Shown in pieces: positions 11,587 to 23,456 of a DNA stretch of 64,000 nucleotides (positions within the stretch are counted from its first letter, which is position 1; each line of letters opens with the position of its first letter). A program made the translations under genes and the position numbers. The notes under the pieces are model-generated. The model ran no database searches. It saw only the letters and a list, made by a program, of their open reading frames with translations, and was not told where the DNA came from. Source of the DNA: Loripinus fragilis (lineage: Eukaryota > Mollusca > Bivalvia > Lucinida > Lucinidae); assembly GCA_964019695.1 (NCBI GenBank), contig OZ026521.1:34542774-34606773 (forward strand), given 5' to 3'.

Positions 11587-14500
11587 GTCAATGCTCAGAC
11601 GCACCTGAGCACGCATGCAGTCTCGCCAGGGCCTTCATTTCTCTCGCACATGCACAAAATGGGCGTACATACGGCATATGCTTTCAGTCGTTACTCAGAC
11701 GAGACTTAGTATGCACGCAGTCTTGCCAGAGCCTTCACTGCTCTCGCACATACACACAATGGGTGTGTACATGGCATCTTTTGTCAGTCAATGCTCAAAC
11801 AAGCCTTAGCATGCGTGCAGTCTCACCAGGGCCTTCACTGCTCTCGAACATGCGCAAAATGGGCATACATACGGCATATTCCTTCAGTCAATGCTCAGAC
11901 TCGCCTGAGCATGCGTGCAGTCTCACCAGGGCCTTCACTGCTCTCGCACATGCGCAAAATGGGCGTATATACGGCATATTCTTTCAGTCAATACTCAGAC
12001 GAGACTTAGTATTCATGCAGTCTTGCCAGAGCCCTCACTGCTCTCACACATGCGCAAAGTGGGCGTACATACGGCATATTTCATCAGTCAATGCTCTGAC
12101 GCGCCTGAGCATTTGTACCGTCTAGCCAGAGCTTTCACTGCTCACGCACATGCACTAAAAGGGCGTTCATACGGCATATTCTTTCAGCCAATGCTCAGAC
12201 GTGCCTTAGCGTGTGTGCAGTCTTGCCAGAACCTTTACTGCTCTCGCACATGCGCAAAATGGGCGTACATACGGCATATTCTTTCAGCCAATACTCAGAC
12301 GAGACTAAGTATTCATGCAGTCTTACCAGAGCCTTCACTGCTCTCACACATGCACAAAATGGGCGTACATACGGCATATTTCATCAGTCAATGCTCTGAC
12401 GCGCCTGAGCATTCGTACCGTCTAGCCAGAGCCTTCACTGCTCTCGCACATGCACAAAATGGGCGTTCATACGGCATATTCTTTCAGCCAATGCTCAGAC
12501 GTGCCTTAGCGTGTGTGCAGTCATGCCAGAACCTTTACTGCTCTCGCACATGCACAAAATGAGCGTACATATGGCATATATATTCAGTCAATGCTCAGAT
12601 GAGACTTAGTATGCATGCAGTCTTGCCAGAGCCTTCACTGCTCTCGCACATGCACAAAATGGGTGTGTTTATGGCATCTTTTATCAGTCAATGCTCAAAC
12701 AAGCCTTAGCATGCGTGCAGTCTCACCAGAGCCGTCACTGCTCTCGCACATACACAAAATGAGCGTACATACGGCATATTCTTTCAGTCAATTCTCAGAC
12801 GAGACTTAGCCTGTGTGAAGTCTTGCCAGACCCTTCACTGCTCTTGCACATGCACAAAATGGGCGTACATATGGCATATTTCTGCAGTCAATGCTCAGAC
12901 GAGACATAGTTTCGTATTTTATTTCTTCTTGTAGAAACCGCTGTCACCCTACAAGTCATTTGGGTCAAAATTTGTTCATATGTCTAACTTTTAATAGCCA
13001 AATATTACATTTTTGACCCATGTACAAGAATAACCTAAAAATCGTCCACTCCCAAATTCGAACCCGTGCAGCCAAATGCATTATTAACTATGTGTAACAT
13101 GCTGAGCCAGCGCGTTAGATTATGATAAATTTACTGCAGTTTTTCGCAATGAAAGGCTCTATCTAGTCTGTGCATTAATTCAGACTCGCTTGAGCCTTCA
13201 TTGCTCACATCCACAAAAAAAAAATGGGCGTGGAAGAAGGCTTACGCCAAAAATCATGGCCTCTGTCTACACTATGCAGCTGTACATTCCTATTTATGGA
13301 AAAACTTAATGCGCATGCGATATGTTTCCATATCTCATGTGCTGGCTGAAATAGTGTATTATGGTGTACGTCTAACACAGTGTTTGGATAGTGATTGATC
13401 TTCTCACGAATATGGGCTCAAAACCCAAGGTGTACACATCACTCATTAGGTGAGTGGGCACTTTTTCCAAGTCATTAGATTGCATGCAACATTAACATGA
13501 CATTATTTCAACGTTGGGCTCAGAATAGAAAGCCAGTTTGTCTTTTTTTGTGCGCATAATAAGCAGAAATACACTCAATAAAAATTGAACTCTCATAGTC
13601 CTTTCCTAATACATAACCATAGTATCATTTTCTGCATTTCAGTAACCTAAAACCCCATCCCCTCTCTCGTGTATAATTAGAGACACGGCCAGCTGGCGAG
13701 AGAGCCCTTTAGAAATGGACACCCAGCTGGCCAGGGTCACCTTGAAAAAAAACAACAACAACAAAAAAACAAAGGAAAAAAGAACAAACCAAAATAATTA
13801 AAAGAGGGAAAATAAAAAAAAGGGCCTTTCTTTACGAATCCTCCCTCGGAGAAATTCGTTTGATGACAAGACCTGCATCAGGTCTCGTCATGTAACCGTC
13901 CAAATGAGTTTTGGACAGGCTAGGTAAACACATAAATTTAAGAAGATGTGTTTCACTTGACTTAAATGTATAGGAATTATTAGATTATTTTGGTAAAAAA
14001 TATGCTGTTTTAAATAAACCAGATCTTGGCTTAAATTTTGATGTGCTCTTCAATAGAAAAATATGAACAAGTGCATTTATTTAAAATCATGTTTCATTAG
14101 ACAGTTTTCTTTGGTTTTGAGTTGAGTTTGAAAATCACACATGAGTAATGTCCCTTAACTCTTTAACAAGGACTATTTAGATGAATTATATACCTATGCT
14201 TTAATAGGCCCAAATAGCCGAGGGGTTAAGTGGTTAAGTTAGCCAGTCTAATGCATTCACAAGACTGGAATACCCTGGTGGTGCAGGTTCGAACCCTGTG
14301 AAAATAAAAAAAAGAAAACTAATATTTTTATAGATTTTTTTTAAATTCATTGCATTGGTTTCAATTTCTCTTGTTGTTGCATTTGTACTTAACATCACCA
14401 TCAACAATTTTAGCCATATAGCTATGGTCAATCATCATACAACAATGTTCTTGGGCAGGTTATTTTGAAATGGTTTAGCAGACCTTAGTGTATGCATACT

Positions 14501-14607
14501 ATCACATTCATAGATTTGTGTAGAAGACTTAATGACACTGATGAGACTACACAGATGCACATTCTCATCAAGACCTTCACTGTTTGTCTTTGTGATAAAT
14601 ACAACTT
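11587..14607 (+). repeat. Monomer 4 of the 3.02 kb array
   Basis: Complete copy: 100 bp subarray 11587-12909, spacer 12910-14607. Minus tRNA-like segment from 13047, plus tRNA-like segment from 14208. Carries the TTTTAATAGCC variant (near 12995) also seen in monomers 1 and 5. Confidence 0.95.
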
Positions 14608-17600
14608 GTCAATGCTCAGACGCACCTGAGCACGCATGCAGTCTCGCCAGGGCCTTCATTTCTCTCGCACATGCACAAAATGGGCGTACATACGGCATAT
14701 GCTTTCAGTCGTTACTCAGACGAGACTTAGTATGCACGCAGTCTTGCCAGAGCCTTCACTGCTCTCGCACATACACACAATGGGTGTGTACATGGCATCT
14801 TTTGTCAGTCAATGCTCAAACAAGCCTTAGCATGCGTGCAGTCTCACCAGGGCCTTCACTGCTCTCGAACATGCGCAAAATGGGCATACATACGGCATAT
14901 TCCTTCAGTCAATGCTCAGACTCGCCTGAGCATGCGTGCAGTCTCACCAGGGCCTTCACTGCTCTCGCACATGCGCAAAATGGGCGTATATACGGCATAT
15001 TCTTTCAGTCAATACTCAGACGAGACTTAGTATTCATGCAGTCTTGCCAGAGCCCTCACTGCTCTCACACATGCGCAAAGTGGGCGTACATACGGCATAT
15101 TTCATCAGTCAATGCTCTGACGCGCCTGAGCATTTGTACCGTCTAGCCAGAGCTTTCACTGCTCACGCACATGCACTAAAAGGGCGTTCATACGGCATAT
15201 TCTTTCAGCCAATGCTCAGACGTGCCTTAGCGTGTGTGCAGTCTTGCCAGAACCTTTACTGCTCTCGCACATGCGCAAAATGGGCGTACATACGGCATAT
15301 TCTTTCAGCCAATACTCAGACGAGACTAAGTATTCATGCAGTCTTACCAGAGCCTTCACTGCTCTCACACATGCACAAAATGGGCGTACATACGGCATAT
15401 TTCATCAGTCAATGCTCTGACGCGCCTGAGCATTCGTACCGTCTAGCCAGAGCCTTCACTGCTCTCGCACATGCACAAAATGGGCGTTCATACGGCATAT
15501 TCTTTCAGCCAATGCTCAGACGTGCCTTAGCGTGTGTGCAGTCATGCCAGAACCTTTACTGCTCTCGCACATGCACAAAATGAGCGTACATATGGCATAT
15601 ATATTCAGTCAATGCTCAGATGAGACTTAGTATGCATGCAGTCTTGCCAGAGCCTTCACTGCTCTCGCACATGCACAAAATGGGTGTGTTTATGGCATCT
15701 TTTATCAGTCAATGCTCAAACAAGCCTTAGCATGCGTGCAGTCTCACCAGAGCCGTCACTGCTCTCGCACATACACAAAATGAGCGTACATACGGCATAT
15801 TCTTTCAGTCAATTCTCAGACGAGACTTAGCCTGTGTGAAGTCTTGCCAGACCCTTCACTGCTCTTGCACATGCACAAAATGGGCGTACATATGGCATAT
15901 TTCTGCAGTCAATGCTCAGACGAGACATAGTTTCGTATTTTATTTCTTCTTGTAGAAACCGCTGTCACCCTACAAGTCATTTGGGTCAAAATTTGTTCAT
16001 ATGTCTAACTTTTAATAGCCAAATATTACATTTTTGACCCATGTACAAGAATAACCTAAAAATCGTCCACTCCCAAATTCGAACCCGTGCAGCCAAATGC
16101 ATTATTAACTATGTGTAACATGCTGAGCCAGCGCGTTAGATTATGATAAATTTACTGCAGTTTTTCGCAATGAAAGGCTCTATCTAGTCTGTGCATTAAT
16201 TCAGACTCGCTTGAGCCTTCATTGCTCACATCCACAAAAAAAAAATGGGCGTGGAAGAAGGCTTACGCCAAAAATCATGGCCTCTGTCTACACTATGCAG
16301 CTGTACATTCCTATTTATGGAAAAACTTAATGCGCATGCGATATGTTTCCATATCTCATGTGCTGGCTGAAATAGTGTATTATGGTGTACGTCTAACACA
16401 GTGTTTGGATAGTGATTGATCTTCTCACGAATATGGGCTCAAAACCCAAGGTGTACACATCACTCATTAGGTGAGTGGGCACTTTTTCCAAGTCATTAGA
16501 TTGCATGCAACATTAACATGACATTATTTCAACGTTGGGCTCAGAATAGAAAGCCAGTTTGTCTTTTTTTGTGCGCATAATAAGCAGAAATACACTCAAT
16601 AAAAATTGAACTCTCATAGTCCTTTCCTAATACATAACCATAGTATCATTTTCTGCATTTCAGTAACCTAAAACCCCATCCCCTCTCTCGTGTATAATTA
16701 GAGACACGGCCAGCTGGCGAGAGAGCCCTTTAGAAATGGACACCCAGCTGGCCAGGGTCACCTTGAAAAAAAACAACAACAACAAAAAAACAAAGGAAAA
16801 AAGAACAAACCAAAATAATTAAAAGAGGGAAAATAAAAAAAAGGGCCTTTCTTTACGAATCCTCCCTCGGAGAAATTCGTTTGATGACAAGACCTGCATC
16901 AGGTCTCGTCATGTAACCGTCCAAATGAGTTTTGGACAGGCTAGGTAAACACATAAATTTAAGAAGATGTGTTTCACTTGACTTAAATGTATAGGAATTA
17001 TTAGATTATTTTGGTAAAAAATATGCTGTTTTAAATAAACCAGATCTTGGCTTAAATTTTGATGTGCTCTTCAATAGAAAAATATGAACAAGTGCATTTA
17101 TTTAAAATCATGTTTCATTAGACAGTTTTCTTTGGTTTTGAGTTGAGTTTGAAAATCACACATGAGTAATGTCCCTTAACTCTTTAACAAGGACTATTTA
17201 GATGAATTATATACCTATGCTTTAATAGGCCCAAATAGCCGAGGGGTTAAGTGGTTAAGTTAGCCAGTCTAATGCATTCACAAGACTGGAATACCCTGGT
17301 GGTGCAGGTTCGAACCCTGTGAAAATAAAAAAAAGAAAACTAATATTTTTATAGATTTTTTTTAAATTCATTGCATTGGTTTCAATTTCTCTTGTTGTTG
17401 CATTTGTACTTAACATCACCATCAACAATTTTAGCCATATAGCTATGGTCAATCATCATACAACAATGTTCTTGGGCAGGTTATTTTGAAATGGTTTAGC
17501 AGACCTTAGTGTATGCATACTATCACATTCATAGATTTGTGTAGAAGACTTAATGACACTGATGAGACTACACAGATGCACATTCTCATCAAGACCTTCA

Positions 17601-17628
17601 CTGTTTGTCTTTGTGATAAATACAACTT
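14608..17628 (+). repeat. Monomer 5 of the 3.02 kb array
   Basis: Complete copy: 100 bp subarray 14608-15930, spacer 15931-17628. Minus tRNA-like segment from 16068, plus tRNA-like segment from 17229. Carries the TTTTAATAGCC variant like its left neighbour. Confidence 0.95.
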
Positions 17629-19133
17629 GTCAATGCTCAGACGCACCTGAGCACGCATGCAGTCTCGCCAGGGCCTTCATTTCTCTCGCACATGCACAAA
17701 ATGGGCGTACATACGGCATATGCTTTCAGTCGTTACTCAGACGAGACTTAGTATGCACGCAGTCTTGCCAGAGCCTTCACTGCTCTCGCACATACACACA
17801 ATGGGTGTTTACATGGCATCTTTTGTCAGTCAATGCTCAAACAAGCCTTAGCATGCGTGCAGTCTCACCAGGGCCTTCACTGCTCTCGAACATGCGCAAA
17901 ATGGGCATACATACGGCATATTCCTTCAGTCAATGCTCAGACTCGCCTGAGCATGCGTGCAGTCTCACCAGGGCCTTCACTGCTCTCGCACATGCGCAAA
18001 ATGGGCGTATATACGGCATATTCTTTCAGTCAATACTCAGACGAGACTTAGTATTCATGCAGTCTTGCCAGAGCCCTCACTGCTCTCACACATGCGCAAA
18101 GTGGGCGTACATACGGCATATTTCATCAGTCAATGCTCTGACGCGCCTGAGCATTTGTACCGTCTAGCCAGAGCTTTCACTGCTCACGCACATGCACTAA
18201 AAGGGCGTTCATACGGCATATTCTTTCAGCCAATGCTCAGACGTGCCTTAGCGTGTGTGCAGTCTTGCCAGAACCTTTACTGCTCTCGCACATGCGCAAA
18301 ATGGGCGTACATACGGCATATTCTTTCAGCCAATACTCAGACGAGACTAAGTATTCATGCAGTCTTACCAGAGCCTTCACTGCTCTCACACATGCACAAA
18401 ATGGGCGTACATACGGCATATTTCATCAGTCAATGCTCTGACGCGCCTGAGCATTCGTACCGTCTAGCCAGAGCCTTCACTGCTCTCGCACATGCACAAA
18501 ATGGGCGTTCATACGGCATATTCTTTCAGCCAATGCTCAGACGTGCCTTAGCGTGTGTGCAGTCATGCCAGAACCTTTACTGCTCTCGCACATGCACAAA
18601 ATGAGCGTACATATGGCATATATATTCAGTCAATGCTCAGATGAGACTTAGTATGCATGCAGTCTTGCCAGAGCCTTCACTGCTCTCGCACATGCACAAA
18701 ATGGGTGTGTTTATGGCATCTTTTATCAGTCAATGCTCAAACAAGCCTTAGCATGCGTGCAGTCTCACCAGAGCCGTCACTGCTCTCGCACATACACAAA
18801 ATGAGCGTACATACGGCATATTCTTTCAGTCAATTCTCAGACGAGACTTAGCCTGTGTGAAGTCTTGCCAGACCCTTCACTGCTCTTGCACATGCACAAA
18901 ATGGGCGTACATATGGCATATTTCTGCAGTCAATGCTCAGACGAGACATAGTTTCGTATTTTATTTCTTCTTGTAGAAACCGCTGTCACCCTACAAGTCA
19001 TTTGGGTCAAAATTTGTTCATATGTCTAACTTTTAATGGCCAAATATTACATTTTTGACCCATGTACAAGAATAACCTAAAAATCGTCCACTCCCAAATT
19101 CGAACCCGTGCAGCCAAATGCATTATTAACTAT
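17629..19133 (+). repeat. Monomer 6 of the 3.02 kb array (right-truncated)
   Basis: Only the first ~1.5 kb is present: 100 bp subarray 17629-18951 and the first ~180 bp of spacer. Identity to the other copies stops after AACTAT at 19133, inside the minus-strand tRNA-like segment that begins at 19089. Private variant GGGTGTTTACATGG near 17807 (others GGGTGTGTACATGG). Confidence 0.93.
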
Positions 19134-19134
19134 A

Positions 19135-19237
19135 GACGAGTCCAAACACTACGTCAAATACTACGACACAAATCAATATCATCCGGAACACTACGGTCTT
19201 TATCCTAAAGCTGGTAAATACTATGGTTGGCAGTAAA
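19135..19237 (+). CDS. Possible last exon of an unknown tyrosine-rich protein
   Basis: Immediately right of the array end there is an open frame of about 33 codons, GAC GAG TCC onward, closing with TAA at 19235-19237. Eight of the residues are tyrosine, and it also has His, Lys, Pro and Gly (short stretches KHYVKYYDTNQY, HPEHYGLYPKAGKYYGWQ). An AG at 19134-19135 could be a splice acceptor, but the polypyrimidine tract would lie in array sequence and is poor. The frame stays open back to 19081 inside the array, with no start codon. Composition resembles Tyr-rich secreted structural proteins of molluscs (byssal or shell matrix type); that is analogy only, and a short ACTACG repeat could mimic it. 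No database check was possible. Confidence 0.3.
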
Positions 19238-20081
19238 CTGTTGTTTACATGCATTGGACACGGAAACAGCATGTTTTATAGTGATTTAAAGGAAATTTAC
19301 TTCATAAAAATAATTCCAACGACTGGTTCCCATAGTTTGATCATTAACCAAATATTTTATCATTATTTAACAAAAATATCCACACCGAGTAGGCGGCAAA
19401 ATCGAACTCTGCACACAATCGAGGAACTGCGATCAATATTTACAGCTGCCGTTATAGGTAACTCAGTTTATCTGGGTTTTTTTTAAATAATTTATAGCCA
19501 TATTTTGATATAATTGGTTTCGCCTAGTTATTCTCAAATGACTTGTGGTTTGTTCTATGCAGGTGTTGTTTCTAATATCCAATTTTAAATGTTGTGATAT
19601 TAATTGATCATTTTTTACAAAGTCTACAAGGAGTAAAATCAGTTTTGTGATGTGTTTTCTCTTTTTTTGAAAAAAGGAAAATAAACAACTGGCTGGTCGG
19701 TGAAACATTTGAATGTCTTCCCTAAACACCACCAAAATTTGACCACGCAATGTGGAATTTAAATTGAGCTACGTAGGATTTAAAAACGGAGGGGTAAATC
19801 AAAATGGCAATCGAAAACGCCTTGTCAAAACTTCAAACGCAATCGGTAAACGCTGCTCATAGCAATCAATGAACTAAACATTCAAAAAGCCAAAATGTCC
19901 TAATACAAGCTTTAAATGCATTATTTTGGAACCAAAGGCAGTAATTTGTACTATGCGCAATAGGTAAAGAAATAAAACTGTAATCATTTGAGTGTTGCGA
20001 CATGTGCATACGTCATATGATATAATTTTTAAATGAGGATGTTGCTCATGTAGCTTTTATTTAACAAGTTGTGTCTGTTGA
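19238..20081. other. Unassigned non-repetitive stretch
   Basis: No convincing gene. If the Tyr-rich exon is real, this would start with its 3' UTR; an AATAAA lies at 19680-19685. An 87-codon open frame at 19223-19486 has no recognisable domain and overlaps the Tyr-rich frame. Confidence 0.3.
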
Positions 20082-20670
20082 GTTTGCCCCCACGCTTTTT
20101 TTTAAAATAAAAGCGGAAGGGATATTGTTATCGTCTCCGTATGTTCGTCTATCCGTCCATCTGTCTGTTATGATCTCTCATCCTAAACCATTAGACGAAA
20201 TCCAACCAAATTTGGTGCGTGAGTTATTCACAGGAATGGGGCGTGCAACAGCAAAAAAAAATGCCCAGGCCCCTGGGGAGGTGTCAAAGATCCTTAATTT
20301 CAATAACAAAGTCAATTTCAAAGATTTTTTTATACCAAACTTTGTGTGTGTCCTTGTAAATAAAAGACATAAACCATATCGAGCAGAATTTTGTTCTGAT
20401 GCCTGGGTCATGCACCAGGGGTGGGACTTGAAGGAGGGGGTGCACAGGGGCTCAATTTTTTTAACATGGTCATGCGGCATTTCAAATTGATAGAAATGGC
20501 GAGTAGAACAGAGCGCAAGTAAAAATATCACAATAGGGTCAAACTGGTGACCTTGGGTGATCTTTCTGTCGCCTGGGTCATGCCCCAGGGATGGGACTTT
20601 TGGTGCTGGGGTCAAAAACTTGAGCCTGGGAATTGGCGATGGCGCCCTATCGACTGCTGGTTCTAGTTAA
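20082..20670. mobile_element. Dispersed element with C-rich end and ~170 bp internal repeat
   Basis: Starts with TTTGCCCCCACGC, followed by an inverted-complementary GCTTTT...AAAAGC pair. Close to that end is the subterminal CGTCTATCCGTCCATCTGTC module, which is the complement of the GGAC-type module of the other elements in this window. GCCTGGGTCATGCACCAGGG (20401) recurs as GCCTGGGTCATGCCCCAGGG at 20571, a ~170 bp internal period. Open frames across it on both strands look fortuitous. I infer a non-autonomous element; the right edge is uncertain. Confidence 0.45.
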
Positions 20671-22283
20671 TTTATTAAATTCTATTGATGAGATGGAAGG
20701 GACCTGATGCTTTGGCTGTTGTCAGGCCCGCCTGTGTTTACCTGTTGGATTTCTTTTGCTCCGGTATTCAGTTTTATTTCCTGTTGAATCCTATCTTTGC
20801 TTTATCTCGTTTTTATATCTTGATTTATATGTTCTAGGAGATGATGCATTGACTTGTTAGGGGTCTTTCATGCAAACCAAACATCTATGTGTCTTGATCC
20901 ACATCTGAACTAAGGGTGAGGTTGGCGCGCCATTAAACCGGTGTTAAGCCCTCCAGTAAAATATTTTTACTAACCGTTCGAAGGCGGTGCTTATTTTGTG
21001 GACCATTTATGTTATTTCTGTCTTGTTTTTGTTATGCTTTCGTGTGCGTCTGTTTATTGATGCCTTGTGGTCACCTGCTGGGAAAGGGCTGACCTCTTGG
21101 TCCTCGTTTGTAAAGTCTAATTGTGAAGTTTTCACATTCTCATAGGTATCCTTGGTCAGGTGTGGTGCTTAATTGTATCGAATCCTGATCTTTGCCCTCT
21201 TCCTTACTTTTATGAAATAGTTTGCTACATTTATCTATGTTAAATTACTTTTGTAAATTGATCTAAGTGCATATTTTGGCTCATTTTGTATAATGATGGT
21301 TTCATGGGAAAAAGTATTCATAAGTTTAAAAATGGTGGCTCAAAACATTGGTCAACATGTCATTGTGACAATTGGTTAAAGTTAATTTCAAGGATATTTT
21401 AATTCATGAGAATATAATTTGCAAGGTATGTGAAACATTCTTTTGCAGTTTACAGCCTAATATATTAAAATCCATGCACCATGATTACATAATTAACTTC
21501 AAGACAATATTGATGACAAGTTTTCGAACAGAACTAGTATTCAGACAGAGCCTAATGTACCATAAAAAACAAACAGACTTTTCTTCAAATAATTATAAAC
21601 ATTTAGAATTCCCAGACAGGTGCACTAATGCATAATAGAAGCCTTGAGTCCTTCAAGATAAGAATTTAGAAGCTCAATGGAACACTACAGTTAAATCTAT
21701 GGATGGATCTAGGGGGGATAAAATAGTAAAGCACACAACAAACCCTGACCATAAAGCATTTTTGAAAAGTAATGGCCACTTTCCCAAGTCACAGCCATGA
21801 ATGGCCATAAGAACACGTCCTTAAAAAGTAAGTCATGGCAATAATATTGAGCATTAATATCTATTGAATTTTCAGTATTTTATGGGCATTATAATTGAGT
21901 AAAAAAATCATTGTTAATGGCATTATTTAAAATTAATGACCATGAAATTGTATGGCCATGTTTTCCTAATGAATATTAAGTAAGAATACTAATGGCCTGA
22001 AAAAAATCTTATTAATTAGTATTAATTTTCTTAATTTTCAGTAGTTTTGGCCTATTGACTTAAAGGAGAAAAAAGATTGGCCATTTTTCCCATTAAAAGC
22101 ATCAACCAACTGAATGACCCATTAATTATGTCGCCTTTAATGGCCATTATTCTTGAGTCATGGCCATTAATAAATCAATAATTCAACTTTGCTTTTTAAT
22201 GCCTGTCAATATATCATTAATAAAAATACCTAAAAAATTAATGCCCATTTATTTGAGAACTAGAAATGATGTTTATGAAACAC
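20671..22283. other. Non-coding stretch without recognisable gene
   Basis: AT-rich. From about 21770 to 22260 the words AATGGCC and GGCCATTA recur many times in both orientations, giving a loosely palindromic texture. No exon, RNA gene or element boundary could be supported. Confidence 0.4.
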
Positions 22284-23430
22284 TATGCCCCAACCCTTTG
22301 CTTGTCAAGAAGGGTTCATAACACAAGGGTCATCTTAAGTTTTAACCTTCTAGCTATACTATTCATCATCCTCTATCAGCTAACATAATTTGAACTGAAA
22401 TAATAAAAAATGTCACCCAGTAATCAGCTGACAAAGTTTGAAGCTGCTAGCTATAAAATGTTTCGAGATACATGTATCTTTAACTAAGTTTTCAATGCCC
22501 AAATTTACAAAGGACAATTATTTAAAAAATAAAATATTTCACCAGGAATCTATTTATCAACTTCTACCAACTGACCATGTTTGAAGTTGCTAGCTAAAAT
22601 AATTTTTGAGATATCTTGAGTAAAAGTTTCCAATGCCCAAATTTGCAAAGGGCAATTACTAAAATAAGCAAAATAAACTTTTTTCAAATTTTGACCAGGT
22701 AATCTACTCATTATCCTCTATCAGCTGACAAAGTTTGAAGCTACTAGCTGTAATCATTTATAGTTTTTTTTAGATATCTTGACTACACGTTTTCAATGCC
22801 AAAATTTGCAAAGGGCAATAACTCAAAAAATGACTTTTTTTTTAATTTTCACCCGGTAATTGCTCATCATCTTCTATCAACTGACCATTTTGAAGCTGCT
22901 AGCTATGATAATTTTCGAGATATCTTTTTTTTATAAGTTACTTATTTTTTCCTGACACAAGTAAAACTATTTTACATACATCTAGAAACTATCTATATCA
23001 AAAGGTTGATACAGGCGAATAATGTGATAGATACCTGTTATTCTCCTTTCTGAGATATCTTGATTACAAGTTTTCAATGCTAAAATTTGCAAAGGGCAAA
23101 AACTTGAATTTTTTTTTAGATTTTCACCAGGTTATCTACTTATTATCTTCGATCAGCTGGCCAAGTTTGAAGCTACTTGCAGTAATAGTTTTTGAGATAT
23201 CTTGATTACAAAATATCATTATGACCGTTTAAAAGGGGCATAACTCCACAAAGGGAGAAAGTTAAGACTAAAAAAAAATTACGTGTCAATTATTGTTTGA
23301 TGAGGAATCCATATATATGAAATTTCAAAACTGTATCTTAAAAAAGTTTGGACCGACGCACGTACGGATATACGCACAGACAAGTCCAAAGCAATATGCC
23401 CCTTCAACTTTTCCAACGTTGGGGGGCATA
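22284..23430. mobile_element. Family D element: TATGCCCC...GGGGCATA ends around ~150 bp repeats
   Basis: Begins TATGCCCCAAC (22284) and ends GTTGGGGGGCATA (23418-23430), a matched inverted terminal repeat. Inside are about five degenerate units of ~150 bp containing AAGTTTGAAGCTGCTAGCT, GAGATATCTTGA and CAAATTTGCAAAGGGCAA; one unit is interrupted at about 22930-23050. Just before the right end sits a GACCGACGCACGTACGGA segment, the subterminal module shared with the other families. No protein-coding frame, so non-autonomous. Confidence 0.6.
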
Positions 23431-23456
23431 AAAAACTAAAAATAATTGAAAACAAC

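Larger units (their letters stand above)
1..19133. repeat. Tandem array of a 3.02 kb monomer, right end of a longer array
   Basis: The same ~3,021 bp sequence recurs head to tail; the start of its 100 bp subarray falls at 2521, 5542, 8564, 11587, 14608 and 17629 (spacing 3021, 3022, 3023, 3021, 3021). By eye the copies differ by only a handful of substitutions and homopolymer length changes. The left end is open, because the window starts inside a monomer; the right end breaks at 19133. Each monomer has two parts: about 1.32 kb of 13 tandem 100 bp units, then about 1.70 kb of AT-rich spacer. I see no coding gene in it. Near-identity of copies implies recent amplification or ongoing homogenisation; copy number in an assembly of such a repeat is unreliable. 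Confidence 0.97.

Noticed and set aside
1..19133. CRISPR-like or phage-like regular array
   Set aside because: Units are contiguous without unique spacers, there are no cas genes, and the sequence is eukaryotic.
19223..19486. 87-codon frame after the array as the first exon of a gene
   Set aside because: No domain, AT-rich composition, and it overlaps the Tyr-rich frame whose stop lies just downstream of its start.
20071..20490. 139-codon frame as a gene
   Set aside because: It runs through the CCGTCCATCTGTC module and repeat units of a dispersed element and has an equally long frame on the opposite strand.
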